Assembly (NCBI GenBank): GCA_903837355.1
Contig: CAILUI010000187.1
Span: forward strand, 1-41,485
From: an uncultured Victivallales bacterium
GTDB taxonomy: Bacteria; Verrucomicrobiota; Lentisphaeria; Oligosphaerales; JAFGRS01
Length of the DNA: 41,485 bases
Direction of reading: 5' to 3'
Shown: positions 14,550 to 23,466 of the stretch, in pieces
How positions within the stretch are numbered: the first letter of the stretch is position 1
Layout of the letters: each line of letters begins with the position of its first letter
The notes under the pieces: model-generated
Databases searched by the model: none
Seen by the model: only the letters and a program-made list of their open reading frames with translations
What the model was told of the DNA's origin: nothing
Program-made: the position numbers and the translations under genes

Positions 14550-17273
14550 ATGGCCCACCGCACTTCCCGCGCGTACCTCGCTTCCCGTATCCGTGCGACG
14601 ACGGCCGCCCTCAGTGCCGGTCTGCTGTGGTTGGTATCAGGTTGTCAGTCGGCGGCCCCGCTGCACCTCGGCTCGGCGGAAGCGGTCGGTATGGCCGGCA
14701 GTCAGCAGCGCGTGGTGACGCCGGTCAACCAGGTGGTGACGCCGGTGGGGCGGCTGGTGGAGTTGCCGGGCCTGCGGCCCCAAGTGCTCGCCCTGAGTCC
14801 TGACGGGCGGCTGCTGGTCACGGCCGGCAAGACCCCCGAGTTGGTGGTGGTGGATCCCGACACCGCCAGTGTCCGTCAGCGGGTGCCGCTGCCGTCGGAG
14901 CAGGCGGTTGACGCCTCTGCCGACGCCGTGTCCACGCACATTCTGGAACCCGATAGGGAAGGGCAAGTGAGCTACACCGGGCTGGTGTTCGCGCCGGACG
15001 GGGCACGCTTGTTCCTGGCCAACGTCAACGGCTCGGTGAAGGTCTTTGCCGTGGACGCCCTGGGCGTCGTCGCAGGGGTGCGATCGCTGCCGTTGCCCCC
15101 TGCCAACGCTCCGCGTCGCAAGAACGAGATTCCCGCCGGCTTGGCCATCTCGAAGGATGGCACCCGGCTGTACGTCGCCGGCAACCTCTCGAACCGCTTG
15201 CTGGAGCTGGACAGTAGTTCGGGGCTGCTTCTGCGGAGTTGGGACGTGGGGGTAGCGCCCTACGACGTTGTGGTTACGGGCAGCCGGGCCTACGTCAGTA
15301 ACTGGGGTGGCCGTCGTCCCGTCGCCGACAGCGTGACTGGTCCCGCCGGTCGCGGCACGCTGGTCCGCGTCGATCCGCGGCGCTACATCGCCAGCGAGGG
15401 CTCCGTCAGTGTTGTCGATCTCGACCGTAACGCCGTGGTCGCAGAGGTGCTCACCGGACTGCACTGCTCGGGACTGGCCCTCGCGCCCGACGGGGCACAC
15501 CTGCTGGCAGCCAACGCCGGCAGCGACACGCTCAGCGTTATTGACACCCGCACCGATCAGGTCGTGGAGACCATCTGGGCCAGACAGAACGCGGCGGACC
15601 TCTTCGGTGCCAGCCCGAATGCGTTGGCCTTCGACGCCAGCGGCCAGCGGTTGTTCGTCTGCAATGGCACCCAGAACGCCGTGGCGGTCATCGCCTTTCG
15701 TCCCGGCCACTCGCACCTCGTCGGACTGCTCCCCGTGGGCTGGTTCCCCGGGGCCATCGTCTGCGATACCCGCCGCTCGAGCCTCTACGTGGCCAACCTC
15801 AAAGGTATCGGCCCCGGCAAGACGGACGCCAGCACCGGCAAGGTCAGCAGCAACTCCCATCTGTACCACGGCTCGCTCTCGCTGCTGGCGGTTCCGGGCC
15901 GGCGCGAGCTGGCCCGGCAAACCGCCACCGTGCGCCGCAACTACCGGGAACCCATGGTGCGGGCGGCACGCTTGCCGGCGCGGCCCGGGCAGCCGCCGCG
16001 GCCGGTTCCTGAGCGCAGCGGCGAGCCCTCGGTGTTCCGCCATGTCGTCTACATCATCAAAGAGAACCGCACCTACGACCAGGTCCTCGGCGATCTCCCG
16101 CAGGGGAACGGCGACCCCAGTCTCTGCGTCTTTGGGGAGCGTATCACCCCCAACCAACATAAGCTGGTCAATACCTTCGTGCTCCTGGACAACACCTATT
16201 GCTCGGGCATCCTCAGCGCCGATGGTCACCAGTGGACGGATACGGCCTTCGCCACCGACTACATGGAGAAATCGTTCGCCGGCTTCCCGCGCAGCTACCC
16301 TGACGGCATGGATGACGGCGGCGTGGACGCTCTGGCCTACGCACCCTCTGGCTTCATCTGGGACCATGCCCTGGCCCATGGCCGTACCCTGCGCGACTAC
16401 GGCGAGTTCGCCATCACCGAGAAGCGCTGGGCCGACCCTGCCCGGAAGGGCCACATCGGCTTCCTGGATCACTATCGCGACTACGTCGCTGGAACCGGGC
16501 TGATCACTATCGGCAGCCGGCCTGCCATCGAGTCGCTGCGACCCTACCTCAACCCCCGCACCGTGGGTTGGGACATGGATATCCCCGACGTCTTCCGCGC
16601 CGCCGAGTTCATCCGCGAGCTGCGCGAGTTCGAGAAGACCGGCAACTTCCCCAACCTGGTCATCATCTGTCTGCCCAATGACCATACCTCCGGCACCAAA
16701 GAGGGCGCGCCCACCCCCGCCGCGCAGGTGGCCGACAACGACCTTGCCTTCGGCCGCATCGTTGAGGCTATCAGCCAGAGCCCTTTCTGGAAGGAAACCT
16801 GCGTCTTCGGCATCGAGGATGATCCCCAGGCCGGCTGGGACCACGTCAGCGGCTACCGCACCACCGCCTATGTGGTGAGCCCCTACACTCGCCGTGGCGT
16901 CGTGGTCAACACCCAGTACAACACCACCAGTATCCTGCGCACTATCGAGCTGATTCTCGGGCTGCCGCCGATGAACCAGATGGATGCCGCTGCGACGCCC
17001 ATGGCGGACTGCTTCACTGCCACCCCTGACCTCACGCCATTCACTGCCATTCCCACGAATGTGCCGCTGGACGAGATGAACCCGGCGCCTAAGAAGGTCG
17101 GCGACGCGCTCCTGCGCAAGCACGCCGTTGCCTCGGCCCGGCTGCCCCTGGATGAGGTCGACAAGTGCCCCGAGGACGTGCTGAACCGGATTCTCTGGCA
17201 CGCGCTGAAAGGCAGCGCTGAACCTTACCCCGAATGGGCCGTTACCGCCGGGGCAGAGGATGACGACGACTGA
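14550..17273 (+). CDS. Lipoprotein: YncE-type beta-propeller fused to alkaline-phosphatase-family domain
   Basis: This 907-residue protein opens with a lipoprotein signal whose lipobox is LVSGC (Cys32). A seven-bladed YVTN/YncE-type propeller covers about residues 60-470, with repeated strands such as GLAISKDGTRLYVAGN and GLALAPDGAHLLAANAGSDTLSVID. From about 495 a phosphoesterase domain begins (HVVYIIKENRTYDQVLGD), with SADGHQWTDTAFATDY, CLPNDHTSG and EDDPQAGWDHVSGYRTTAYVVSPY, as in the bifunctional YncE/alkaline-phosphatase family. It is probably surface-anchored and hydrolyses phosphate esters; the substrate is unknown. I prefer ATG 14550, with GGAG seven bases upstream, over the TTG at 14502. 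It is convergent with the next gene. Confidence 0.88.
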   Translation: MAHRTSRAYLASRIRATTAALSAGLLWLVSGCQSAAPLHLGSAEAVGMAGSQQRVVTPVNQVVTPVGRLVELPGLRPQVLALSPDGRLLVTAGKTPELVVVDPDTASVRQRVPLPSEQAVDASADAVSTHILEPDREGQVSYTGLVFAPDGARLFLANVNGSVKVFAVDALGVVAGVRSLPLPPANAPRRKNEIPAGLAISKDGTRLYVAGNLSNRLLELDSSSGLLLRSWDVGVAPYDVVVTGSRAYVSNWGGRRPVADSVTGPAGRGTLVRVDPRRYIASEGSVSVVDLDRNAVVAEVLTGLHCSGLALAPDGAHLLAANAGSDTLSVIDTRTDQVVETIWARQNAADLFGASPNALAFDASGQRLFVCNGTQNAVAVIAFRPGHSHLVGLLPVGWFPGAIVCDTRRSSLYVANLKGIGPGKTDASTGKVSSNSHLYHGSLSLLAVPGRRELARQTATVRRNYREPMVRAARLPARPGQPPRPVPERSGEPSVFRHVVYIIKENRTYDQVLGDLPQGNGDPSLCVFGERITPNQHKLVNTFVLLDNTYCSGILSADGHQWTDTAFATDYMEKSFAGFPRSYPDGMDDGGVDALAYAPSGFIWDHALAHGRTLRDYGEFAITEKRWADPARKGHIGFLDHYRDYVAGTGLITIGSRPAIESLRPYLNPRTVGWDMDIPDVFRAAEFIRELREFEKTGNFPNLVIICLPNDHTSGTKEGAPTPAAQVADNDLAFGRIVEAISQSPFWKETCVFGIEDDPQAGWDHVSGYRTTAYVVSPYTRRGVVVNTQYNTTSILRTIELILGLPPMNQMDAAATPMADCFTATPDLTPFTAIPTNVPLDEMNPAPKKVGDALLRKHAVASARLPLDEVDKCPEDVLNRILWHALKGSAEPYPEWAVTAGAEDDDD

Positions 17274-17289
17274 CGGCGGATGACCAGGT

Positions 17290-17316
17290 CGGCGCGCGGA
17301 GGCGGCCTGCGCGCCG
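17290..17316. terminator. Possible shared terminator between convergent genes
   Basis: CGGCGCGC (17290-17297) pairs with GCGCGCCG (17309-17316), giving eight GC-rich pairs and an 11-base loop. It sits midway between the propeller-phosphatase stop and the sialidase-like stop. There is no clear T-tract, so the terminator role is inferred from position. Confidence 0.4.
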
Positions 17317-17325
17317 TTCCTTGGG

Positions 17326-18954
17326 CTACTCCCAGGGCAGGGGCTCAATGCCAGCCGGGGTGAGCCGGAAGCGCAGGGCGCGCACGTGGCTGCCGGCGCC
17401 CTCGGTGTAGTAGATCGCCAGCACGGTCCCATCTTTGAGTTCGACGGTGGCGGGGTAGGCGCCGCCCACCCGGTCGAGGATGTAGGGACCTTGCCAAGTC
17501 TTGCAGTCATCGCGGCTGACATGTAGGGCCGTCTGCGGCAGTCGGTGCGTCAGCAGTACTTCGCCCGTGCTCAGGCGAGTGAAATGCGGGGCGTGGCCGG
17601 GGAAACCGGCGTCCTGCACTGCCGACCAGGTCACCCCGAGGTCGCTGCTGGTCGCGTAGTGCAGGTTGACTTTGCTGCTGCGCAGGGCGGCGTAGAGGCT
17701 GCCATCGCGGCGCTGGATGACATCGGTTTCCGCATCCAGGTACACGCCAGAGTCCTTGCCGATGGGGATGGCATCGCTCCAGGTTTCGCCCTGGTCTGTT
17801 GAGCGGATCACGCCGCCCCAGGCCTTACCGCCAACCCCCTCGTCGTAGGTGCCCAGGATGCAGGTGCCGTCCTGCAGTTCGCGCACCGGCGCCGAGCAGT
17901 AGTGGTCTGGGGCGATGGCGCGGGCGACGCCGGACCAGCTCGCTCCGCCGTCGGTGGAACGTACGAGCTGGGCACCCCGCCCCTTGAGTGTGGTGCCATC
18001 CATGTACAGCGAGAAGAAGCTGCAGAGGAGCGTGCCGTCGCGCATCTGTGTGATGTGCGGGTCGCGGTTGTCGTCCGTGTCGTCGAACAGGATCACGGGA
18101 GCGCTCCAGGTGCGGCCTTCGTCGCGGGAACGCACGCTGCAGATGCGACCGCCCTGGGGCCATTCGGGGCTGGGCACCGAGATATGCCCATAGCCCGCAT
18201 AGAACACGCAGAGTAGATCGCCATTCGCCAAGCGACAGGCGTCCGGAAAGGCCTGGTAGGGGCCGGCGGCTTCGCCGCGGGAGACGACTCGGTACAGGGG
18301 CGGCGGCGGGGTTTCGTCGCGGAGCGGGCCAACTCCCGCCTGGGCCTCGCCCTCGAGGCGGAGACCGCGGTATTGCACCTGCCCTTCGCTCGTACCCAGA
18401 CCGATCCTGCCCGCCGCCAAAGCCGTGTCCTCCGCGCTGAGGACTTCCTGACCGTCCAGGCTGATACGAAGGCTCTTGCCGCGGGCTTCCAGCCGGACGC
18501 TGTGCCAGGCATCGGCACTGATGGGGCAGGGGCGCCGAGCGATCTCGTGCCAGCACTCGTCGGGGGTGGAGCGGACCAGGATGACCTGGCTGTTCTTCGA
18601 GTCCAGATGCGCCCAGTAGTAGGTCATGGTGCCGGTGGCGCGGAAGGCGATGGCCGCGGCGCGCACGCCGGCGCCGACCGGGAGGATGCGGACGTCGACG
18701 GTCAGCACCAGGTCCGCCAGCGCCGGCGTGTGCAGCAGGGCCACGCTGAGGCCATCGAGGTCGGTCTGCTCCAGCACGCCCTCGCTCATGGCCCAGCGGC
18801 CGCGCCGCAGGTCCCATTCCGCCTCGTGCCCCAGAGCCAGAACCGGCACCACGGCGGTGGGGGCAGGCTGGGCACTGGCGCCACTCGCAGCCAGGATGGG
18901 CAGACTCAGGATGCCGATCTGCAGCAAGACCGGTGCATGTAGGCGGGATGACAT
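17326..18954 (-). CDS. Exported sialidase-like BNR-repeat protein with N-terminal lectin-type domain
   Basis: This 542-residue protein has a signal peptide cleaved after about ASGASA (residue 28). Residues 40-200 look like a concanavalin/LamG-type sandwich (TMTYYWAHLDSKNSQVILVRS). A six-bladed propeller follows with at least five Asp-boxes: SRDEGRTW, STDGGASW, STDQGETW, SSDLGVTW and SRDDCKTW. This is the build of the exo-alpha-sialidase-like family common in glycan degraders. The expected catalytic arginine triad, tyrosine and acid were not traced, so enzymatic activity is unproven. GGAGG lies eight bases before the start. It probably acts on an extracellular glycan. Confidence 0.85.
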   Translation of the reverse strand: MSSRLHAPVLLQIGILSLPILAASGASAQPAPTAVVPVLALGHEAEWDLRRGRWAMSEGVLEQTDLDGLSVALLHTPALADLVLTVDVRILPVGAGVRAAAIAFRATGTMTYYWAHLDSKNSQVILVRSTPDECWHEIARRPCPISADAWHSVRLEARGKSLRISLDGQEVLSAEDTALAAGRIGLGTSEGQVQYRGLRLEGEAQAGVGPLRDETPPPPLYRVVSRGEAAGPYQAFPDACRLANGDLLCVFYAGYGHISVPSPEWPQGGRICSVRSRDEGRTWSAPVILFDDTDDNRDPHITQMRDGTLLCSFFSLYMDGTTLKGRGAQLVRSTDGGASWSGVARAIAPDHYCSAPVRELQDGTCILGTYDEGVGGKAWGGVIRSTDQGETWSDAIPIGKDSGVYLDAETDVIQRRDGSLYAALRSSKVNLHYATSSDLGVTWSAVQDAGFPGHAPHFTRLSTGEVLLTHRLPQTALHVSRDDCKTWQGPYILDRVGGAYPATVELKDGTVLAIYYTEGAGSHVRALRFRLTPAGIEPLPWE

Positions 18955-19084
18955 CGGAGATCCTCCGTGAACGGCGCCGCGAGGGCTCCCCGCGGGCTAC
19001 GGCTAAACGTCGGTCGCCGGCCCAACATGGCACGGCTTGGCGCTGTGGTCAACCGCAATCCCACCCGTCCCATGGAAACCACAG

Positions 19085-19202
19085 AGGCTGTAGCGGTCTA
19101 GGCTGTAGGCTATTAGGCTATAATACCGGACCCGGATCCGGAAACGCAACATGCTCCGAGGCAAAAACCTAACAGTCTACAGCCTGAGTGCCTAACAGTC
19201 TT
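19085..19202. repeat. ORF-less inverted heptamer element (AGGCTGT family)
   Basis: The left arm has AGGCT at 19085, 19100, 19107 and 19115 (units AGGCTGTAG and AGGCTATT). The right arm has CCTAACAGTCT at 19168 and 19191 and CAGCCT at 19180, in inverted orientation. Between them lie about 45 bases with CCGGATCCGG and no ORF. The 7-8-base spacing and inverted arms copy the plan of the S23 element at 2563-3217 with a different heptamer. It may be a non-autonomous relative. Confidence 0.6.
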
Positions 19203-19243
19203 GGCGTCCAGGGGGACGCCTGTGAACTGGAATCCTTCGTCCT

Positions 19244-19274
19244 GATCGCTATCGTTACCGTCGTTGTAGCGATC
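19244..19274. other. Perfect 8-bp inverted repeat
   Basis: GATCGCTA (19244-19251) and TAGCGATC (19267-19274) enclose 15 bases. It lies 110 bases before the ankyrin gene and could be an operator or RNA hairpin in its leader. Confidence 0.45.
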
Positions 19275-19384
19275 CAGGGCATACGGGCAGCTCCTGGCTG
19301 CTCAGGGTACAGGAACCCTGCCTCGGACTTGCCGTCTAAGCCTTGACGGCGACGGTGAGCACACGTGTTGAAGGAGACCTGACG

Positions 19385-20533
19385 GTGGACGCAGCGCGAC
19401 GGACGGATTTCTCACGCACCCCTGCCTGGCTCGCTCTGGGCGCAGCGCTCCTGCTCGCTGGCGGCAGTACGGGGTGCCTCAGCCCCCTGGGCAAAGCCAT
19501 CCGGGCGGATGATCCCGCGGCCGTACGGGAGGCGCTCAACCAGAAGAGCCTGGACGCGAATGGCCGCTCCTACCGGGATGGCTGGAGCCGCAACGGCCTG
19601 ACGCCGCTCGGAGTCGCGGCGCAACGGGGCCGCGTCGCGGCGGCGCGCGCCCTGATTGAGGCCGGCGCCGATGTCAACGTCCGCATGGCCTGGCCACCGC
19701 TGGCCGTTACGCCGCTGGGGATTGCCGCGGCAACCGGGCCGGTGGCGATGGTGGAACTGCTGCTGGAGCACGGAGCGGATGTCAACGCGGGCTATTTCCT
19801 GCTGCCACCCTTCTTCATCCCCTTTGGCCCTGGCCACCGGCCGGAGGTGGTGGTGGAGTCGCCCCTGCTGCTAGCTCTGCGGGCCGGGCACAAAGACAGC
19901 GTGCGGAAGTTGCTCGAGGCCGGCGCCGACGTGAATCTGCAGGCGCCCGATTTGGTCGGCCCGCCGCCGGGGGTCTACGGTCGCCCTATCGAGGGTCCTG
20001 CCATCCAGGTGGCGGCCGCGGAGCGGGACGCCGAGACGGTGCGATTGCTGCTGGCGCATGGCGCTCGCGCGGATGCCCCGGTCAGAACCGTGCTGTCCAT
20101 GTTCCCCGGCCCACCGCTGCGGGTCGAAGAGCCGTTCAGTCGCTGGTTTGTCTATGACTATGACGTCCGCCGGGACGTGAACGCGACGGCCTACTACGAC
20201 ATCCTGCAGGCGGTTCTGCCGCAGACCCGGGGCGAGCGGCCGACCACCGCGGCCGTGCTCTTCTCGACGAATGTGATGGTCACCGTCGACGGTCGGGCTT
20301 GTGGCGCGCCGCCCGAAGGGGTAGATGAGATCACCCCCGGAACCCACACGGTCGAGGTCACGGCGGTTCGCCTGCCGCGTGGAGTGTACGCCAATGTCCG
20401 CCCCGCGGCTGGCTCGATCCCCGCCCAGTCACTCACCTTCGAAGCCGGGCGCAACTACCTCATCAGACCCGTGCTGGAACGGCTTGGCAGCGGCCGCCTG
20501 GTACCCCGCGGGGTGGAATTGCTCTGCTTCTGA
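19385..20533 (+). CDS. Ankyrin-repeat lipoprotein
   Basis: This 382-residue protein starts at GTG 19385, with AAGGAG (19371-19376) eight bases upstream; a TTG at 19343 gives a longer form. A hydrophobic signal ends in GGSTGC, a possible lipobox. Four or so ankyrin repeats follow: GLTPLGVAAQRGRVAAARALIEAGADVN, TPLGIAAATGPVAMVELLLEHGADVN, SPLLLALRAGHKDSVRKLLEAGADVN and AIQVAAAERDAETVRLLLAHGA. Residues 290-382 form a separate beta-rich domain resembling a PEGA-like module (VMVTVDGRACG...GTHTVEVTAVRLP). It probably mediates protein contacts at the cell envelope; the partner is unknown. Confidence 0.82.
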   Translation: MDAARRTDFSRTPAWLALGAALLLAGGSTGCLSPLGKAIRADDPAAVREALNQKSLDANGRSYRDGWSRNGLTPLGVAAQRGRVAAARALIEAGADVNVRMAWPPLAVTPLGIAAATGPVAMVELLLEHGADVNAGYFLLPPFFIPFGPGHRPEVVVESPLLLALRAGHKDSVRKLLEAGADVNLQAPDLVGPPPGVYGRPIEGPAIQVAAAERDAETVRLLLAHGARADAPVRTVLSMFPGPPLRVEEPFSRWFVYDYDVRRDVNATAYYDILQAVLPQTRGERPTTAAVLFSTNVMVTVDGRACGAPPEGVDEITPGTHTVEVTAVRLPRGVYANVRPAAGSIPAQSLTFEAGRNYLIRPVLERLGSGRLVPRGVELLCF

Positions 20534-20565
20534 TACCGCCCGTTCAGCCTGCCGGGGCTTCGCCG

Positions 20566-20943
20566 TCAGCAGGCTCCCCGCAAGCGGTACTTCTGGCGGC
20601 GCGCCGCGGGCACCCTCCGAATGACGCCGAGCGCGAGCACGACCTCTGGGGGTATCCGGTAGTAGTGGTCGAACTGGGCGGCGCTCGGGTCCTCCCAACG
20701 GATCGGTACCCGGTAGCACTCAAGCTTCTCCGGAGTCATGTCCAGAAACACCTCAAGCAGGACATCGCGGCTGTCTTCCCCCCAGACGTCCTTCGGGTGT
20801 CGCGCGCAGTATACCTCGCCGCGGAAGCCCGTTGCCTTGATCGCGCCGTAAGCCTCTGTGGTCATGAGGTGGTAAAGGCGAATGCGCTTGCGGCGCTCGT
20901 TCGCGGCGCCATGCTTCTCTGGCATCCTGGCCCTGCATTCCAT
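20566..20943 (-). CDS. Small protein of unknown function, possibly ADP-ribosyltransferase-like
   Basis: This 125-residue protein is preceded by a very purine-rich GAGGAGGAGGG stretch. The central part reads RLYHLMTTEAYGAIKATGF, then DVLLEVFLDMTPEKLECYR, then HYYRIPPEVV. This His-containing LYH, helix, GF, then acidic strand pattern faintly resembles ART-fold proteins such as DarT or RNA 2'-phosphotransferase-like families, but key residues cannot be confirmed. It overlaps nothing and stands alone between two unrelated genes. It is convergent with the ankyrin gene, 32 bases away. I regard the gene as real and its function as unknown. Confidence 0.6.
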   Translation of the reverse strand: MECRARMPEKHGAANERRKRIRLYHLMTTEAYGAIKATGFRGEVYCARHPKDVWGEDSRDVLLEVFLDMTPEKLECYRVPIRWEDPSAAQFDHYYRIPPEVVLALGVIRRVPAARRQKYRLRGAC

Positions 20944-21268
20944 CCAGCCTTGCCCTCCTCCTCCTCGGCGGGGGCCGATCGCCCCTCGTTACCGCACTGC
21001 TCACGACATCATGCACACGGTGCGCCTGCACCCGGCGCGGTCGCCATGGAGTTAGCATCAGCCATGCCAACTAAGCGTTGGGCTTGCCAGCCACACGGGA
21101 TACGATCGGCAGGGTCCCGCCGGCTGGCCCCTTTTCTCAATGCTGCGACGCGCCGTTCGCGGCGTTGGCAATGGGGTCGTTCCGTGGGCTCAGGCAGCCA
21201 CGGTTGCGGCAGCGGGTGGCGGCGGACGGCGGTCCAGGCGCTCGCCACGACCTGCGGACGCATCCTGG
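20944..21268. other. 325-bp intergenic region between two minus-strand genes
   Basis: No gene is supported here. It holds a terminator-like fold on the plus strand at 21086-21138 and a small CGCCG-TTCG-CGGCG tetraloop hairpin at 21151-21164. On the minus strand it would be the leader of the small unknown gene. Confidence 0.55.
21086..21138 (+). terminator. Terminator-like stem without an upstream plus-strand gene
   Basis: GCCAGCC (21086-21092) pairs with GGCTGGC (21122-21128), with an inner CGGGA/TCCCG stem (21096-21100 and 21115-21119), and is followed by CCCCTTTTCTC. The nearest plus-strand gene upstream is the ankyrin gene, 550 bases away, so it could end a long 3' transcript or an unseen RNA. 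Confidence 0.4.
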
Positions 21269-23293
21269 CTACGGTGCGTCGACGCTGCCGGGACGCGTGA
21301 CGGTGATGTACGCACAGCGAAGCACGGTCGTGGGCGCGGCACTGACCTCGGGGAAGACGCCCTGCTGCTCATACACCAACAGGAGCCGGTCCGGTCCGGC
21401 CTCGCAGAGGGTCGCTGAGCCCGCGACGCCGTCGGCGGCCTCGGCGATGCGGATCTTGTCGGTCCAGGCCTTGCCGGTGCCGTCGATGCTGAACATCAGC
21501 GCGAGTCCCGGGCCGCCGTAGCAGCACGCCAGGACGCCGCTGGGCAGACGACAGAGGTCCACTGTGGCGGCGCGCACCTGCAGGCTCCGCGGTGTCGACC
21601 AGGTGGCTCCACCGTCGGTGGAGAGGGCGCTGTGCAGGAGGGGCTCGGTGCCCAGGCCGAGCATGGCCACCAGTCGTCTTCCAGCGCTGCCGGCCAGCGC
21701 CAGCGCCGATACCTCGTCGGGGGCCAGAGTGGCCGCGACCGTCCAAGTCAGACCACGGTCGATGGAGCGGTAGCAGAGACCCCCTTGGCCGTTCGCCGCG
21801 CCGAGGCGCGCCAGGCCGCACGCTACCAGACTGCCGTCCGCGAGTTCCACGACGCGCGGGCTGAAGGCCGTGCCGGCCCGATCGGAGGCGCTCGCGGAAC
21901 TCGCCGTGTAGGCTGCGACCACGTCCTTCGGCTGACTGCGGGTCACGAGGTCTGGCGGTAGCACGAACTCCGCCAGTTGCAGCGGCCCGAAGGCGCGCCC
22001 ACCGTCGCGGGATACACAGAGATCGCAGACGTAGTGCTGGCCCTCACGCTGGAAGAGGTACTGATCGTAGACCAGGACGGAACGGTTGCGCAGCGTGGCA
22101 ATGGCAGCAATGCGTTGTACCAGGGTGGGTTCCGGCTGCCAGGTCAAGCCTTGGTCGCGCGAGCGCAAGGCCGCCCGCGGCGCGGCCGGTGATTCGGGGT
22201 CGGGGTCGACAACGAGCAGCAGATCACCGCTCGGTAGCCGGTACAGGCACGGCCGAGCCTGGGCGCCGAGCTCAGGGCGGTGCTCGCGGCTGCTGAGAAT
22301 CACGGGTTGGGTGATCCGGATGTCGAGCTTCCCGTAGCGGTCGGACCAGCGCTCGTCCAACGCCATGAAGCCGCCAGCGGCCGCCGCCGCGGCGGGAGGC
22401 GTGACGGGAGTCGCTGCCGGCGGCGTGGCCGCCGGCCGGGCCGCCATGGGCATCCCCAGCCAGGCCAGCACCATGCGGCTCGCGGCCTGGGCCGCCGGGG
22501 GACCGTTCTTCTGTGCCGCCAGCAAAGCCTCGACCGCGCCGGTCGTCCCGATGATGCCCAGAGCCCAGGCCGAGCCCCAGGTGACGCTGTCGTCCGGCCC
22601 GCGCAGGTTGCGGTCCAAGGCCCCGACCTCAGGCGCGTTGACCAGCGCGCTGCCAGCCCAGGCGGCACAGCCGGCTACCACGGCATTCTCATCGCCAACC
22701 AAGCGCCCCAGCGCCGTGCGTGCCCGCGGGTCACCGATCTGTCCCAAGGCGACCGCAGCGCGCCAGCGCTCCTCCCAGTTCGTTGACTCCAGCAGCCTGA
22801 GCAAGGCGTCCACCGCGGTCGCGGCACGCAGGCTACCGAGAGCGACGGCGGCGCTGCGCCGGTCCAGTTCATTGGCTTCAGCGCCCGTCAGGAGGCCGAG
22901 CAACGGCACGACGGCACGCTCGTCCCCCAGGCGTCCCAACGCTTCCGCGGCGACCCCGCGGACTTCCGGGTCGGCGTCCTCGCGGCAGCGCGCCGCCAGC
23001 GCTTCCAGAGCGCGCGGCGCCCGTAACCGCCCAAGCGCCAGGGCCGCGTTCAGGCGGACCTGTCGGTCACTCGCGCTGAGAGCGGTGATCAGCGGCTCTT
23101 CCACCGCGGTGCCCAAGGCGATAAGGGTGCGTATTGCCGCGGCCTGCTTGTCGACGTCCGGGCCGGCTTGCCGCAGGGCCGTGAGCGCCAACTCGAGCGC
23201 GGGTGCCTGGCCGGGCGCGCGCATGGCGCTGCTGCAGAGTAACGCCGCAACCCACCCGCAGGCCCCCCACCGCCGGCTGCGAACTCTGTGCAT
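21269..23293 (-). CDS. Exported HEAT-repeat / sialidase-like propeller fusion
   Basis: This 674-residue protein has an N-terminal signal (CGWVAALLCSSAM). Residues about 35-285 are PBS-lyase/HEAT repeats, seen in units such as DPEVRGVAAEALGRLGDERAVVPLL and WRAAVALGQIGDPRARTALGRLV. A Pro/Ala-rich linker (about 288-312) leads to a BNR-type propeller with Asp-box-like sequences SRDQGLTW, SRDGGRAF, SIDRGLTW and STDGGATW. The start is ATG 23293 with GGAG eight bases upstream. The HEAT solenoid probably binds a partner while the propeller faces a glycan. Enzymatic residues were not confirmed. The propeller is related in type to that encoded at 17326-18954. Confidence 0.8.
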   Translation of the reverse strand: MHRVRSRRWGACGWVAALLCSSAMRAPGQAPALELALTALRQAGPDVDKQAAAIRTLIALGTAVEEPLITALSASDRQVRLNAALALGRLRAPRALEALAARCREDADPEVRGVAAEALGRLGDERAVVPLLGLLTGAEANELDRRSAAVALGSLRAATAVDALLRLLESTNWEERWRAAVALGQIGDPRARTALGRLVGDENAVVAGCAAWAGSALVNAPEVGALDRNLRGPDDSVTWGSAWALGIIGTTGAVEALLAAQKNGPPAAQAASRMVLAWLGMPMAARPAATPPAATPVTPPAAAAAAGGFMALDERWSDRYGKLDIRITQPVILSSREHRPELGAQARPCLYRLPSGDLLLVVDPDPESPAAPRAALRSRDQGLTWQPEPTLVQRIAAIATLRNRSVLVYDQYLFQREGQHYVCDLCVSRDGGRAFGPLQLAEFVLPPDLVTRSQPKDVVAAYTASSASASDRAGTAFSPRVVELADGSLVACGLARLGAANGQGGLCYRSIDRGLTWTVAATLAPDEVSALALAGSAGRRLVAMLGLGTEPLLHSALSTDGGATWSTPRSLQVRAATVDLCRLPSGVLACCYGGPGLALMFSIDGTGKAWTDKIRIAEAADGVAGSATLCEAGPDRLLLVYEQQGVFPEVSAAPTTVLRCAYITVTRPGSVDAP

Positions 23294-23466
23294 AGGAGAT
23301 ACTCCGTGGGTTCAACCAACGCTATCGATCTCACCTTAGCCGTGCGCGGACGTTCCGCCAAGCCGGAGCATCACTGTCTGTCGGCGCCGTGCGGGTAGCA
23401 AGGTCGCCGGCGTGCGCTAGGTTAGCCGGGCGGGAGTTCTGGTGCGTTGCATACGAGTGTACGGTG

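Larger units (their letters stand above)
18955..19384. other. 430-bp intergenic region with repeat element and hairpin
   Basis: No convincing gene is seen between the divergent sialidase-like and ankyrin genes. It contains the inverted heptamer repeat element at 19085-19202 and a perfect 8-bp inverted repeat at 19244-19274. Promoters for both flanking genes should lie here, but I could not fix them. Confidence 0.6.

Noticed and set aside
14637..17522. 961-codon minus-strand frame
   Set aside because: It is antisense to the propeller-phosphatase gene; in GC-rich DNA such open shadow frames are common, and it has no recognisable domain.
19220..19346. Hydrophobic frame (ESFVLIAIVTVVVAIQGIR) resembling a prepilin N-terminus
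   Set aside because: It lacks a start codon, the Gly/Phe cleavage site and a pilin body, and it spans a palindrome.
21060..21092. GTTGGGC and GCCAAC resembling an integron attC core
   Set aside because: The matching partner core at a proper distance is missing, and no integrase or cassette structure is present.
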